Assembly (NCBI GenBank): GCA_012518155.1
Contig: JAAYTC010000089.1
Coordinates: 1 to 18,031 of the forward strand
Length of the DNA stretch: 18,031 nucleotides
Origin: Bacteroidales bacterium
Lineage (GTDB): Bacteria; Bacteroidota; Bacteroidia; Bacteroidales; Dysgonomonadaceae
Direction of reading: 5' to 3'
In this document: positions 1 through 6,409 of the stretch, piece after piece
How positions within the stretch are numbered: the stretch's first letter is position 1
Layout of the letters: each line of letters starts with the position of its first letter
Program-made: the position numbers and the translations under genes
Notes under the pieces: generated by a model
What the model saw: only the letters and a program-made list of their open reading frames with translations
Database searches by the model: none
Told to the model about the DNA's origin: nothing

Positions 1-1166
1 AGGCTTAGCCCGGTACATAAAAAGAAAAACCAGAAGACGGGCGCGGTGAAATCGACCATCGACTCGAAACCGTTTCGTGTGAATGCACCGAAAATAATCA
101 AAGCGGTCGCGATTAAACCTTGCAAGATAAGCGAGTTCACCGGGGCGGATTTAGCTCCATTCCACTTTCCCAAGAAAGCGAGGGGGCGAAAATCTTTTCC
201 CAGCGCGTAGTTGGAACGTGCTCCCGTGAAAATGGTAGTGTTTAAGGATGTCAGTGCGGATAGAGAAACCAATACGCCTATCAATACCACCCCCTTTTCA
301 CCCAAGGTGGCCCTCATCATATCAACACCTACCGCGTTGGATGCGGCCATTCCCTCGAGTCCTAGCACCTCCAGGTATGCCATGTTAATAAGGAGGTATA
401 TCACGGTAATAATCAATATGCTGAAAATAAGCACAAGTGCCATATTTCTACTTCCGGTTCTTAATTCGGATGATATGTAAGCCGCTTCGTTCCACCCTCC
501 AAAAGTAAGCAGCACGAAGATAAGTGCTAAACTGATAGATGAACTGGACGATAACCCTATTCCCCCGGATGGTTCCATGACCGTTACGGGAGCAGAAGGT
601 TCAATAAAAAGGCCGGCCAATACGATGACCAAGATACCGATAAACTGCAACGAAGTTAAAAATTTCTGCAACCCTGTACCGAACTGTATTCCCAGGACGT
701 TGAACAAGGTGAGTAGAAGCACGATTCCGATGGCATATAAAGCCGAAGAATAGATGCCTAATGGAAGTAACCGGGTCATGTAATCGCCCGCGATAAAGGC
801 CAGTAAGGCGATTGATCCCGTTTGTGTTACCGTGATGCGCGACCAGGCAAATAGGAACGAAAATCGTTTGCCGAATGCAATTTTCAAAAAATGGTAATCT
901 CCTCCGGCATTGGGAAAGGTGGAACTCAGTTCGGAATAACAAAGTGCACCGATAAGAGAAATCACACCTCCTAGCACCCAAGCTCCAAAAAACCACGCTG
1001 AATCGGGAGAATTGGCCGCCACCACCGAGGGAGCCCTGAAAATACCAGCCCCGATCACCAAGCCTACGATTAATACCATAGCATCGATGAGCCGTAAGAC
1101 AGGTTTGGGTGAAGCGTCAGCAGGAGATAAGGAGGTATTGGACGTAGGCGAGATATTTTTTTTCAT
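1..1166 (-). CDS. APC-superfamily amino acid permease (partial, C-terminus beyond left edge)
   Basis: This reads continuously from an ATG at 1164-1166 to the window edge, about 388 residues, and is missing its C-terminal end. After a hydrophilic Ser/Pro-rich N-terminus of about 25 residues, the first membrane segment carries VGLVIGAGIFRAPSVVA, the Gly-rich TM1 signature of APC-superfamily transporters (G-x-G-I-F). Further hydrophobic segments follow, including GAWVLGGVISLIGALCYSEL (TM2), one around LTSLQFIGILVIVLAG, and SLALIFVLLTFGGWNEAAY. This pattern fits an inner-membrane amino acid/cation or exchange permease of the LAT/CAT type; the substrate cannot be read from sequence. It is probably transcribed alone from a TAnnTTTG box about 77 bases upstream. 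A related polyamine or other organic-cation carrier is possible. Family call is firm, substrate unknown. Confidence 0.9.
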   Translation of the reverse strand, partial: MKKNISPTSNTSLSPADASPKPVLRLIDAMVLIVGLVIGAGIFRAPSVVAANSPDSAWFFGAWVLGGVISLIGALCYSELSSTFPNAGGDYHFLKIAFGKRFSFLFAWSRITVTQTGSIALLAFIAGDYMTRLLPLGIYSSALYAIGIVLLLTLFNVLGIQFGTGLQKFLTSLQFIGILVIVLAGLFIEPSAPVTVMEPSGGIGLSSSSSISLALIFVLLTFGGWNEAAYISSELRTGSRNMALVLIFSILIITVIYLLINMAYLEVLGLEGMAASNAVGVDMMRATLGEKGVVLIGVLVSLSALTSLNTTIFTGARSNYALGKDFRPLAFLGKWNGAKSAPVNSLILQGLIATALIIFGAFTRNGFESMVDFTAPVFWFFFLCTGLS

Positions 1167-1242
1167 CTAAAAGATTTTTTCAAGTGTTTATTTTTCGGTT
1201 GACCCAGCGGGTGTAACGGGGTGCAACAGTATTGGAAAAAAT

Positions 1243-1250
1243 CAAAGATA
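1243..1250 (-). promoter_or_regulatory. Bacteroidota -7 box (TATCTTTG) for the permease gene
   Basis: The minus strand reads TATCTTTG, an exact match to TAnnTTTG, the -7 element used by the primary sigma factor of Bacteroidota. It would start a transcript near 1236 with a leader of about 70 bases. No TTTG element is seen at the usual -33 spacing. Confidence 0.5.
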
Positions 1251-1271
1251 TAAACAATAAGAGAAAAGCCG

Positions 1272-1312
1272 CGATACTTTATGTTTTGTTTAACCTTTTT
1301 ATGAAGGTATCG
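1272..1312 (-). terminator. Possible terminator downstream of the XRE gene
   Basis: CGATAC (1272-1277) pairs with GTATCG (1307-1312), extended inward by one G-T wobble and two A-T pairs, leaving a loop of about 22 bases. On the minus strand the stem is followed by CGGCTTTTCTC, a short T-rich tract. It lies between the XRE stop codon and the permease promoter. The loop is large and the T tract weak, so this is tentative. Confidence 0.3.
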
Positions 1313-1332
1313 AGATATTACGGCCTCAATAG

Positions 1333-1779
1333 TTAAGGACGGAAAACATCGAAAGTTTTATCGTTGTAATAGACAATTATTTGAGCGATTTCTTTAGGCG
1401 GCTGTTTAATTGGTTCAAACTCCTTGTTATCTGCAGGTTCTTGGCGATAATCCGGTGAGTTAACACTGCTTCCTTTCGATTTTTCGGGCGTTACGGTAGG
1501 TTCCTCGGGTTTCGCACGTCCCTGGCTAAATAAATCGGGCTCCATCGGCGATGGATCTTCATTTTCCTCCTTCTTGTACATATTTCCTTCGCCGGTTAGT
1601 AACCATTCCGCGTTTATATAACTCATTTCATTTAAAATTCGAGTCACTACGTCCAGGCTGGGATTGTTCCGCCCGTTCAATATATGCGATATAATAGCCC
1701 TATTAATCTCCAACTTATCGGCAAATCTTGCCGGCGTGAGATTTTCTTGATCCATTATCTGTTTAATACGATGCTTCAT
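1333..1779 (-). CDS. XRE-family helix-turn-helix transcriptional regulator
   Basis: A 148-residue protein starting at the ATG at 1777-1779; the reading frame extends further upstream only through a TTG, so the ATG is preferred. Residues 1-65 form an HTH_3/XRE domain: the recognition region reads PARFADKLEINRAIISHILN, followed by NPSLDVVTRILNEM and EWLLTGEGNMY, the usual end of this domain in Bacteroidota regulators. A charged, Pro-rich linker follows (about 66-125). The last 20 residues, ending IVYYNDKTFDVFRP, resemble a C-terminal tail often seen on Bacteroidota XRE proteins. There is no LexA-type peptidase domain. It probably represses its own promoter, since direct repeats lie immediately upstream, and may also act on the divergent peroxidase gene. 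Target genes are an inference. Confidence 0.88.
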   Translation of the reverse strand: MKHRIKQIMDQENLTPARFADKLEINRAIISHILNGRNNPSLDVVTRILNEMSYINAEWLLTGEGNMYKKEENEDPSPMEPDLFSQGRAKPEEPTVTPEKSKGSSVNSPDYRQEPADNKEFEPIKQPPKEIAQIIVYYNDKTFDVFRP

Positions 1780-1805
1780 ATGATTATAGATGTATACGAT
1801 CGGCG

Positions 1806-1916
1806 TTACAAATGTACACAATGTTATTTACAAATGAAAATCGAATTGAACAACAAATGTTATTTACAAATGTTCCGCACGGTTTAGAAGTGTAACCAAA
1901 TAGTGAGGTACAAATG
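1806..1916. repeat. Direct repeats of TTACAAATG upstream of the XRE gene (candidate operators)
   Basis: TTACAAATG occurs exactly at 1806-1814, 1828-1836 and 1864-1872, and with one mismatch (GTACAAATG) at 1908-1916. The second and third copies sit in a perfect 17-base direct repeat, AATGTTATTTACAAATG (1820-1836 and 1856-1872), 36 bases apart. The copies lie between the XRE start codon and the divergent region and overlap the predicted promoter, the usual place for autoregulatory operators. Because the reverse complement contains ATTTG, some copies may partly reflect promoter-like sequence rather than repressor sites. Confidence 0.5.
1809..1816 (-). promoter_or_regulatory. -7 box (TACATTTG) of the XRE gene, overlapping a repeat motif
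   Basis: The minus strand reads TACATTTG, an exact TAnnTTTG match, which predicts transcription from about 1802 and a leader of some 22 bases. The box coincides with the copy of the TTACAAATG motif closest to the gene (1806-1814), so a protein bound there would block the promoter. Confidence 0.5.
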
Positions 1917-2190
1917 GAAACAAACCCTGAATTTAGTTGAAGTTCATGTTTAAATATAATCAATAATTAAATGATATTCAATAAAATAACTCATTAAAAC
2001 AATCCCAATTTAACGACCTAATCGATGGCCTAGCGATGTTCGGGTCCAAATCAGATGTATTACTTTATATAAATCTATTATATTGCTGATTATTATCAAC
2101 TTAACCATATAGAATAGGTACTCAATTAAACTGTTAATGCCTAGAATACACAAAAGTAACACCCCATCTATTCATGTATCATTAGGCATC
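1917..2190. other. AT-rich gene-free stretch between divergent genes, with one long dyad
   Basis: I see no credible coding frame, tRNA or known RNA here. The sequence is strongly AT-rich. The one structural feature is an imperfect dyad: ATGCCTA (2137-2143) with TAGGCAT (2183-2189), and inside it ATACA (2146-2150) with TGTAT (2175-2179), leaving a 24-base apical loop. It lies just upstream of the predicted peroxidase promoter and could be an operator or a small structured RNA; nothing further supports either. Confidence 0.35.
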
Positions 2191-2217
2191 GAAACATATG
2201 TTTACAGTAGATCGGTT

Positions 2218-2225
2218 TACATTTG
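2218..2225 (+). promoter_or_regulatory. -7 box (TACATTTG) upstream of the glutathione peroxidase gene
   Basis: An exact TAnnTTTG match on the plus strand, within TTTACATTTGTG. It implies a start near 2232 and a long leader of about 180 bases to the ATG at 2412. A second, one-mismatch copy (TACATTTC, 2298-2305) in similar context (GGTTACATTT) lies 80 bases closer and may be the main or a second promoter. Palindromes AAACATATGTTT (2192-2203) and TACATATGTA (2273-2282) precede each box by about 15 bases. Confidence 0.4.
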
Positions 2226-2341
2226 TGTCAGTGTGTGCTTGATAAAACAACCTGTTATAACTGCTTGCTCGATACATATGTAAATTATTATTGTGGTTAC
2301 ATTTCTACTGCAAGCGGATGAGTAATGTGCAATACAATTAT

Positions 2342-2363
2342 GTTCACGTGACAGGGAGTGAAC
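2342..2363 (+). promoter_or_regulatory. Small inverted repeat in the peroxidase leader
   Basis: GTTCAC (2342-2347) and GTGAAC (2358-2363) form a 6-bp stem with a 10-base loop. The left arm also overlaps a perfect 8-base palindrome, TCACGTGA (2344-2351). It lies in the predicted untranslated leader and could be a protein site; evidence is positional only. Confidence 0.25.
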
Positions 2364-2411
2364 TGATTGGCCTGTTATATGTTTAAAAAGAAACGAATAA
2401 TAAAACGGAGT

Positions 2412-3005
2412 ATGATAAAGAGATGGTTCAAGATTTCCCTAATAGTTTTTTTCGTATTTGGCACTGTTTACTGTGCTGAAAATAACAGACAAAAACCGGA
2501 TAATATGCAAACAGAAAATAATATCAAAACCCTTCACGACTTCAAAGTTCTGGATATACAAGGAAAGGAATATGACCTCTCCTCGCTAAAAGGGAAAAAA
2601 ATATTGGTCGTGAATGTGGCATCGAAATGCGGACTTACCCCTCAATACGAAGAGTTACAAGCGTTGTATGAAAAATATCGCGATCGCGATTTTCTGGTAA
2701 TCGGCTTTCCAGCCAATAATTTCAATGAACAGGAGCCCGGCAGCAATGCCGAGATAATGGAGTTTTGCGAGGCCAACTACGGCGTTACTTTTCCAATGAT
2801 GGCTAAAATAAGCGTGACGGGCGACGACCAAGCTCCCTTGTACACGTGGTTAACGCGCGAATCGGAAAACGGAGTGCTGGACCAAGAGGTTACATGGAAT
2901 TTTCAGAAGTTTATGATTGATGAAGAAGGAAGATTGGTGGACGTGGTTATGCCCCGTGAAAGCCCCATGAGCGAAAAGATCGTGAATTGGATTTCCGGCG
3001 ATTAA
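2412..3005 (+). CDS. Exported glutathione peroxidase-family thiol peroxidase
   Basis: A 197-residue protein from the ATG at 2412. An in-frame ATG at 2379 would add 11 basic residues; 2412 gives a classic signal peptide (MIKRWFK then a hydrophobic core to about residue 20). Cys21 follows TVY, a poor lipobox, so whether it is a lipoprotein or merely secreted is unclear. The mature part is a GPx fold: peroxidatic Cys73 in NVASKCGLTPQYEEL, the FPANNF...QEPGSN loop (about 99-112) and the WNFQKF motif (Trp162, Asn163). Catalytic Gln is replaced by Asn103, and a second Cys (Cys119, in FCEANYGVTFP) lies near where thioredoxin-dependent GPx enzymes carry the resolving Cys. Expected role: reduction of hydroperoxides in the periplasm, probably with a thioredoxin-like donor rather than glutathione. 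It stands alone, convergent with holA. Confidence 0.9.
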   Translation: MIKRWFKISLIVFFVFGTVYCAENNRQKPDNMQTENNIKTLHDFKVLDIQGKEYDLSSLKGKKILVVNVASKCGLTPQYEELQALYEKYRDRDFLVIGFPANNFNEQEPGSNAEIMEFCEANYGVTFPMMAKISVTGDDQAPLYTWLTRESENGVLDQEVTWNFQKFMIDEEGRLVDVVMPRESPMSEKIVNWISGD

Positions 3006-3063
3006 TCTTTTCATAAACCAAGTTGAGCAGCTCGTTAAATCAACGTGCAAGAGGGGCTACGTT

Positions 3064-4086
3064 TCAGTGCATGATCCGGTATACCAATTCTTTGAGCAGT
3101 TCGCCCTGTGTGGCCGAAACATTGTCGACCCCTTTCGAACGGACATCGAAAGTGCGCAAATCAGATATGATTTCCATCACCTTGCGGGCGTTATAATTGC
3201 GTATTCCCGCCAGGTAATCCCTCGCGAAGTAAGAGGAACGAATGTTTAACGCGTTCATAATGCTCTGCTCATCCTTACGCGGTAGCCAAAAACATTCCAG
3301 CAAGTTGCTGAAGTAATTAAACAGCACTATTACTGTCACTACCATGGGGTGATCTTTGGGGTTCATCCCGAAATGGTTAACAATACGATTAGCAGTGACT
3401 ACATCTTTATGAATGATCGCTTTTTGCAGCTCGAAATTATTGAAATCCTTGCTGACCCCCACATTTTTTTCTATTAACTCCGAGGTTACGCGGCGGTTTC
3501 CATCGTCCAGTGAAATCTCTAATTTCTGTAGTTGGGGGACAAGCTTGCTGATATCATTCCCCACGTAATCCGTAAGCATTTGGGCCGATTTTTGATCGAT
3601 GCCAATCGCTTTCTCTTTGAACCAGCCGGTTATAAACGATGGAATTTGATTTTCATACAACTTTTTTGATTCGAACAAAACTCCTGCCTTTTCAATGCTT
3701 TTCACCCACGCTTTCCGTCCATCCGGCGTTCCATGCTTATAACAGATCACCAGTATGGTGGAAGCCATCGGTTTTTTAGCATAGGTGTCGAGAAGTTCAA
3801 TTTTAGCAAGCTGTTGCGCCTCTTTTACAACCACGAGTTGATGGTTGGCCATCATGGGAAAACGGCGGGCCGTAGTAATTATCGTGTTCACATCGGCATC
3901 CACCCCGTAATAGGTGTGAAGGTTAAAATCTTTTTCTGCATCGGAAAGCACGCTCTCTACGAACAGATCGGTAAGTGAGTCGATAAAATAGGACTCGTTG
4001 CCCATCAGCAAGTATATGGGTTCAAATCGACGTTGTTGGATGTCTTTACGGATCGCCTCGTATGTACGTTTAGCAGGTGCAGCCAT
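3064..4086 (-). CDS. holA: DNA polymerase III subunit delta
   Basis: A 340-residue protein, the usual length for HolA, starting at ATG 4084-4086. Delta is the clamp-loader subunit that opens the beta sliding clamp. The N-terminal part (about 1-210) has the AAA+-like fold without ATP-binding motifs expected of delta: it opens with FEPIYLLMGNESYFIDSLTD, the characteristic (P)IYLL-G-E-xY-x-I/D start, and contains ARRFPMMANHQLVVVKEAQQ, the conserved 'R-x-P-M-(M)-...-L-V-V-V-x-E-A' block, and DISKLVPQLQKLEISL. The C-terminal part (about 215-340) is the helical collar domain. It lies 26 bases downstream of the AMP nucleosidase-like gene in the same orientation and is probably co-transcribed with it. 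Confident call. Confidence 0.93.
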   Translation of the reverse strand: MAAPAKRTYEAIRKDIQQRRFEPIYLLMGNESYFIDSLTDLFVESVLSDAEKDFNLHTYYGVDADVNTIITTARRFPMMANHQLVVVKEAQQLAKIELLDTYAKKPMASTILVICYKHGTPDGRKAWVKSIEKAGVLFESKKLYENQIPSFITGWFKEKAIGIDQKSAQMLTDYVGNDISKLVPQLQKLEISLDDGNRRVTSELIEKNVGVSKDFNNFELQKAIIHKDVVTANRIVNHFGMNPKDHPMVVTVIVLFNYFSNLLECFWLPRKDEQSIMNALNIRSSYFARDYLAGIRNYNARKVMEIISDLRTFDVRSKGVDNVSATQGELLKELVYRIMH

Positions 4087-4112
4087 TGGGTGTAGTTAGA
4101 AAAAGCCGTTAT

Positions 4113-4889
4113 TTACCAGTCAAATCGCAAGTGCTTGATTGTAGAGCTTTGGTTTATTAGGGATGAGAGTGATTTTATTCCAATTTTTACATGTTCCTCC
4201 ACGTAATTTTCCGTCACTTCCTGATCGCTTTTCTCCGTTTTCACTCCACTTGAAATAAGGGGTTGATCGGAAACCAACAACAGGGCCCCTGTAGAAATGC
4301 GGTTAGCAAAGCCACATGTAAAAAGAGTGGCCGTCTCCATGTCTACAGCCATGGCACGTACCTGCCTCAAATAGCTTTTGAACTCGTCGTCATATTCCCA
4401 TACACGGCGATTGGTGGTATAAACCGTGCCGGTCCAGTAATCGCGGTTGAAATCCCGCACGTTGGAAGACACCGCCCTCAATAAGCTGAACGCGGGCAGG
4501 GAAGGAACTTCGGGAGGAAAATAGTCGTTGGATGTACCTTCGCCCCTGATTGCAGCAATGGGAAGTATATAATCTCCCAGGCCACTTTTTGCTTTTAATC
4601 CCCCGCACTTGCCTAAAAAAAGGACTGCAGAGGGTGACACGGCACTTAACAGATCCATAACCGTGGCCGCGTTAGCACTCCCCATCCCAAAGTTTATGAT
4701 GGTAATTCCACCGGCAGACGCGTTGGGCATATTGGCGTCGACCCCCACGATGGGTACCTGAAAGTGTTCGGCAAAAATCTCCACGTACTTTTGAAAGTTG
4801 GTCAACAGAATGAATTTCGTGAATTCGTTCAATTGACGTTTTGTATATCTGGGTAGCCAATTCTCTACAATTTCCTGTTTTGTTCTCAT
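4113..4889 (-). CDS. amn: AMP nucleosidase-like nucleoside/nucleotide phosphorylase-superfamily protein
   Basis: A 258-residue protein starting at ATG 4887-4889, with AAGGAG about 10 bases upstream, one of the few clear Shine-Dalgarno sequences here. It belongs to the PNP/UDP superfamily: the GMGSANAATVMDLL phosphate/ribose-binding loop (about 69-82), LFLGKCGGLK (about 91-100), and AVDMETATLF (about 181-190), where the Met-Glu pair contacts ribose. SDQPL (about 206-210) is the base-recognition region. It matches the short Bacteroidota proteins annotated as AMP nucleosidase (AMP to adenine plus ribose 5-phosphate); the longer proteobacterial Amn has an extra N-terminal domain absent here. A different nucleosidase or phosphorylase specificity is possible. 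First gene of a likely amn-holA unit. Confidence 0.85.
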   Translation of the reverse strand: MRTKQEIVENWLPRYTKRQLNEFTKFILLTNFQKYVEIFAEHFQVPIVGVDANMPNASAGGITIINFGMGSANAATVMDLLSAVSPSAVLFLGKCGGLKAKSGLGDYILPIAAIRGEGTSNDYFPPEVPSLPAFSLLRAVSSNVRDFNRDYWTGTVYTTNRRVWEYDDEFKSYLRQVRAMAVDMETATLFTCGFANRISTGALLLVSDQPLISSGVKTEKSDQEVTENYVEEHVKIGIKSLSSLINQSSTIKHLRFDW

Positions 4890-4918
4890 ACTTTCGTCTC
4901 CTTCTCGTAAAAATTAGG

Positions 4919-4926
4919 TAATTTTG
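4919..4926 (+). promoter_or_regulatory. -7 box (TAATTTTG) for the HsdR_N-domain gene
   Basis: Exact TAnnTTTG match on the plus strand, predicting transcription from about 4933 and a leader of roughly 57 bases to the ATG at 4990. No good -33 TTTG is seen. Confidence 0.4.
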
Positions 4927-4979
4927 CCCCGATCCGTTTAAGTGCCTCTAGGACGGGCATACCGACTTACCTAAGTGAA

Positions 4980-4987
4980 CAAAGATA
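4980..4987 (-). promoter_or_regulatory. -7 box (TATCTTTG) for amn-holA
   Basis: Exact TAnnTTTG match on the minus strand, predicting a start near 4973 and a leader of about 84 bases. It sits immediately before the start codon of the divergent gene, so the two divergent transcripts would overlap by some 40 bases at their 5' ends if both predictions are right. Confidence 0.4.
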
Positions 4988-4989
4988 CA

Positions 4990-5436
4990 ATGTACTCGTT
5001 AAATTTACCCTCTTTTGAAGCAAAAATCAGAAAAAAAGGCCACGAAGCGCAAATATTTGATCCATTGCGGCGCAAATACTTGGTTCTTACTCCCGAAGAG
5101 TGGGTACGGCAACACTTCGTGAATTGGCTGATTGCTGAAAAAAAATATCCTGCCTCCCTGATTGCCAATGAAGCGGGAATAAAACTTAACTCGCTCACCC
5201 GTCGTTGCGATACAGTGGTGTATAACCGGCAACTGGAACCGGTAATGATCGTTGAATATAAAGAACCCCGCGTGCCTATCACGCAAGAGGTATTCGATCA
5301 AGTAGTTCGGTATAACAGCGTGCTTAAAGTTCCCTACATTGTAGTATCTAACGGGTTAAAACACTATTGCTGCCGGATGGACTACGAAAAGATGAGCTAT
5401 GACTACCTCACCGAAATTCCCGAATGGGGATTTTGA
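4990..5436 (+). CDS. Small PD-(D/E)xK nuclease-fold protein with type I restriction HsdR N-terminal-like domain
   Basis: A 148-residue protein; the ATG at 4990 is chosen because the frame upstream offers only a GTG (4975) and homologues I recall begin MYxLNLP. Nearly the whole chain is one HsdR_N_2-type domain: LTPEEWVRQHFVNWL (about 33-47) is the conserved helix, and RRCDTVVY (Asp74) with IVEYKEP (Glu89, Lys91) form the D...ExK metal-binding nuclease signature. There is no helicase part and no methylase or specificity gene nearby, so this is not a broken restriction system but a free-standing small family common in Bacteroidota. Its target is unknown; a DNA repair or RNA/DNA-processing role is possible given its neighbour holA. 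Its stop codon abuts that of panB. Confidence 0.85.
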   Translation: MYSLNLPSFEAKIRKKGHEAQIFDPLRRKYLVLTPEEWVRQHFVNWLIAEKKYPASLIANEAGIKLNSLTRRCDTVVYNRQLEPVMIVEYKEPRVPITQEVFDQVVRYNSVLKVPYIVVSNGLKHYCCRMDYEKMSYDYLTEIPEWGF

Positions 5437-6273
5437 TCAGTAACTTTCGTCCGCTGAAGGGTAATCGGAGGCTTTCACATCGGCCGTGTAACGTTGCACG
5501 GCATCGTTAATATCTTCATAGAGGTGGGCGTAACGCCGCAGGAACCGGGGTGAAAACCCTTTATTCAGTCCTAACATATCATGCATCACCAGTACTTGAC
5601 CGTCTACTTCGGGCCCCGCGCCAATTCCAATCATGGGAATTGAACGCTCGCGGGCAACGATACCGGCCAGCGAGGAGGGTATTTTTTCCAGCACGATCGA
5701 AAAGCAACCCGCTTCCTCCAGCAGGCGTGCATCTTCTCTCAATTTGGCAGACTCCTCATCTCCTTTCGCCCGGAGGGCATAAGAACCATACTTGTTAATC
5801 GATTGTGGCATCAGCCCCAGGTGCCCCATGATGGGTATGCCGGCACTCAAAATTGCTTTTACCGACTCGATAATTTCTTCTCCACCTTCCAGTTTTAAGG
5901 CATCTGCTTCCGTTTCTCGCATGATCCTCACTGCATTGGTTACTGCTTCGGAGGGACTTGAATGGTAGGTGCCAAAGGGCATATCAATCACTACCATTGC
6001 TCGTTTTACGCCGTTCATCACCGACCGGCCGTGGTAAATCATCTGGTCTACCGTCATGGGCAACGTGGTACGGTTGCCTACCATCACGTTAGAAGCCGAG
6101 TCGCCCACGAGAATGGCATCTATACCCGCCTGGTCAATCACTTGAGCCATCGAGTAATCGTACGCGGTAAGCATCGCGATCTTCTCCCCTTGCTGCTTCA
6201 TCTCTCTAAATCGATGGGCAGTTACTTTCTTGCCATTGCCCGAGGAGAGGTATCCTTTTTTTTCTTCTGACAT
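5437..6273 (-). CDS. panB: 3-methyl-2-oxobutanoate hydroxymethyltransferase (ketopantoate hydroxymethyltransferase)
   Basis: A 278-residue protein, close to the normal PanB length, from ATG 6271-6273. PanB transfers a hydroxymethyl group from 5,10-methylene-tetrahydrofolate to alpha-ketoisovalerate, the first committed step of pantothenate and coenzyme A synthesis. Diagnostic stretches are MLTAYDYSMAQVIDQAGID, ILVGDSASNVMVGNRTTLPM (Asp of VGDS binds Mg2+), VVIDMPFGTYHSS, DALKLEGGEE, GHLGLMPQSINKYG and VLEKIPSSLA, whose Glu is the catalytic base in characterised PanB enzymes. The extended N-terminal tail (about 1-20, Lys/Gly-rich) is modest. It has its own promoter box and is separated from the upstream outer-membrane gene by a strong terminator, so it is probably monocistronic. 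panC/panD are not in the window. Confidence 0.96.
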   Translation of the reverse strand: MSEEKKGYLSSGNGKKVTAHRFREMKQQGEKIAMLTAYDYSMAQVIDQAGIDAILVGDSASNVMVGNRTTLPMTVDQMIYHGRSVMNGVKRAMVVIDMPFGTYHSSPSEAVTNAVRIMRETEADALKLEGGEEIIESVKAILSAGIPIMGHLGLMPQSINKYGSYALRAKGDEESAKLREDARLLEEAGCFSIVLEKIPSSLAGIVARERSIPMIGIGAGPEVDGQVLVMHDMLGLNKGFSPRFLRRYAHLYEDINDAVQRYTADVKASDYPSADESY

Positions 6274-6302
6274 CTGAATGTTTATTGATTTTCTTATTGC
6301 TA

Positions 6303-6310
6303 CAAAGGTA
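6303..6310 (-). promoter_or_regulatory. -7 box (TACCTTTG) for panB
   Basis: Exact TAnnTTTG match on the minus strand; predicted start near 6296 and a leader of about 23 bases. A TTTG lies upstream (6338-6341) but 27 bases away, longer than the usual spacing. Confidence 0.5.
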
Positions 6311-6337
6311 CCCTTTTTAGGGGAAATTTACCAATAA

Positions 6338-6363
6338 CAAAGCCGGAAGCGATGCTTCCGGCT
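6338..6363 (-). terminator. Intrinsic terminator of the FadL-like gene
   Basis: AGCCGGAAGC (6341-6350) pairs perfectly with GCTTCCGGCT (6354-6363) around a 3-base loop, a 10-bp GC-rich stem. On the minus strand it is followed by TTGTTATT, a moderately T-rich tail, and lies 47 bases after the stop codon of the outer-membrane gene and before the panB promoter. Confidence 0.75.
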
Positions 6364-6409
6364 CATGAAATTTATATGTGTGAGCTTCTGAACGGGCTCG
6401 TGCTAATTA

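Noticed and set aside
601..996. Antisense open frame of 131 codons inside the permease.
   Set aside because: The permease frame on the same strand has clear APC motifs and runs unbroken to the window edge; this is another reading register.
3006..3063. Possible bidirectional terminator between the peroxidase and holA (GTTGA/TCAAC).
   Set aside because: Five-pair stem with a 13-base loop and no T tract; indistinguishable from chance.
4990..5436. Remnant of a type I restriction enzyme (broken hsdR).
   Set aside because: The frame is intact with its own start, promoter box and full nuclease motif, and no other restriction genes are near; it belongs to a known stand-alone group.
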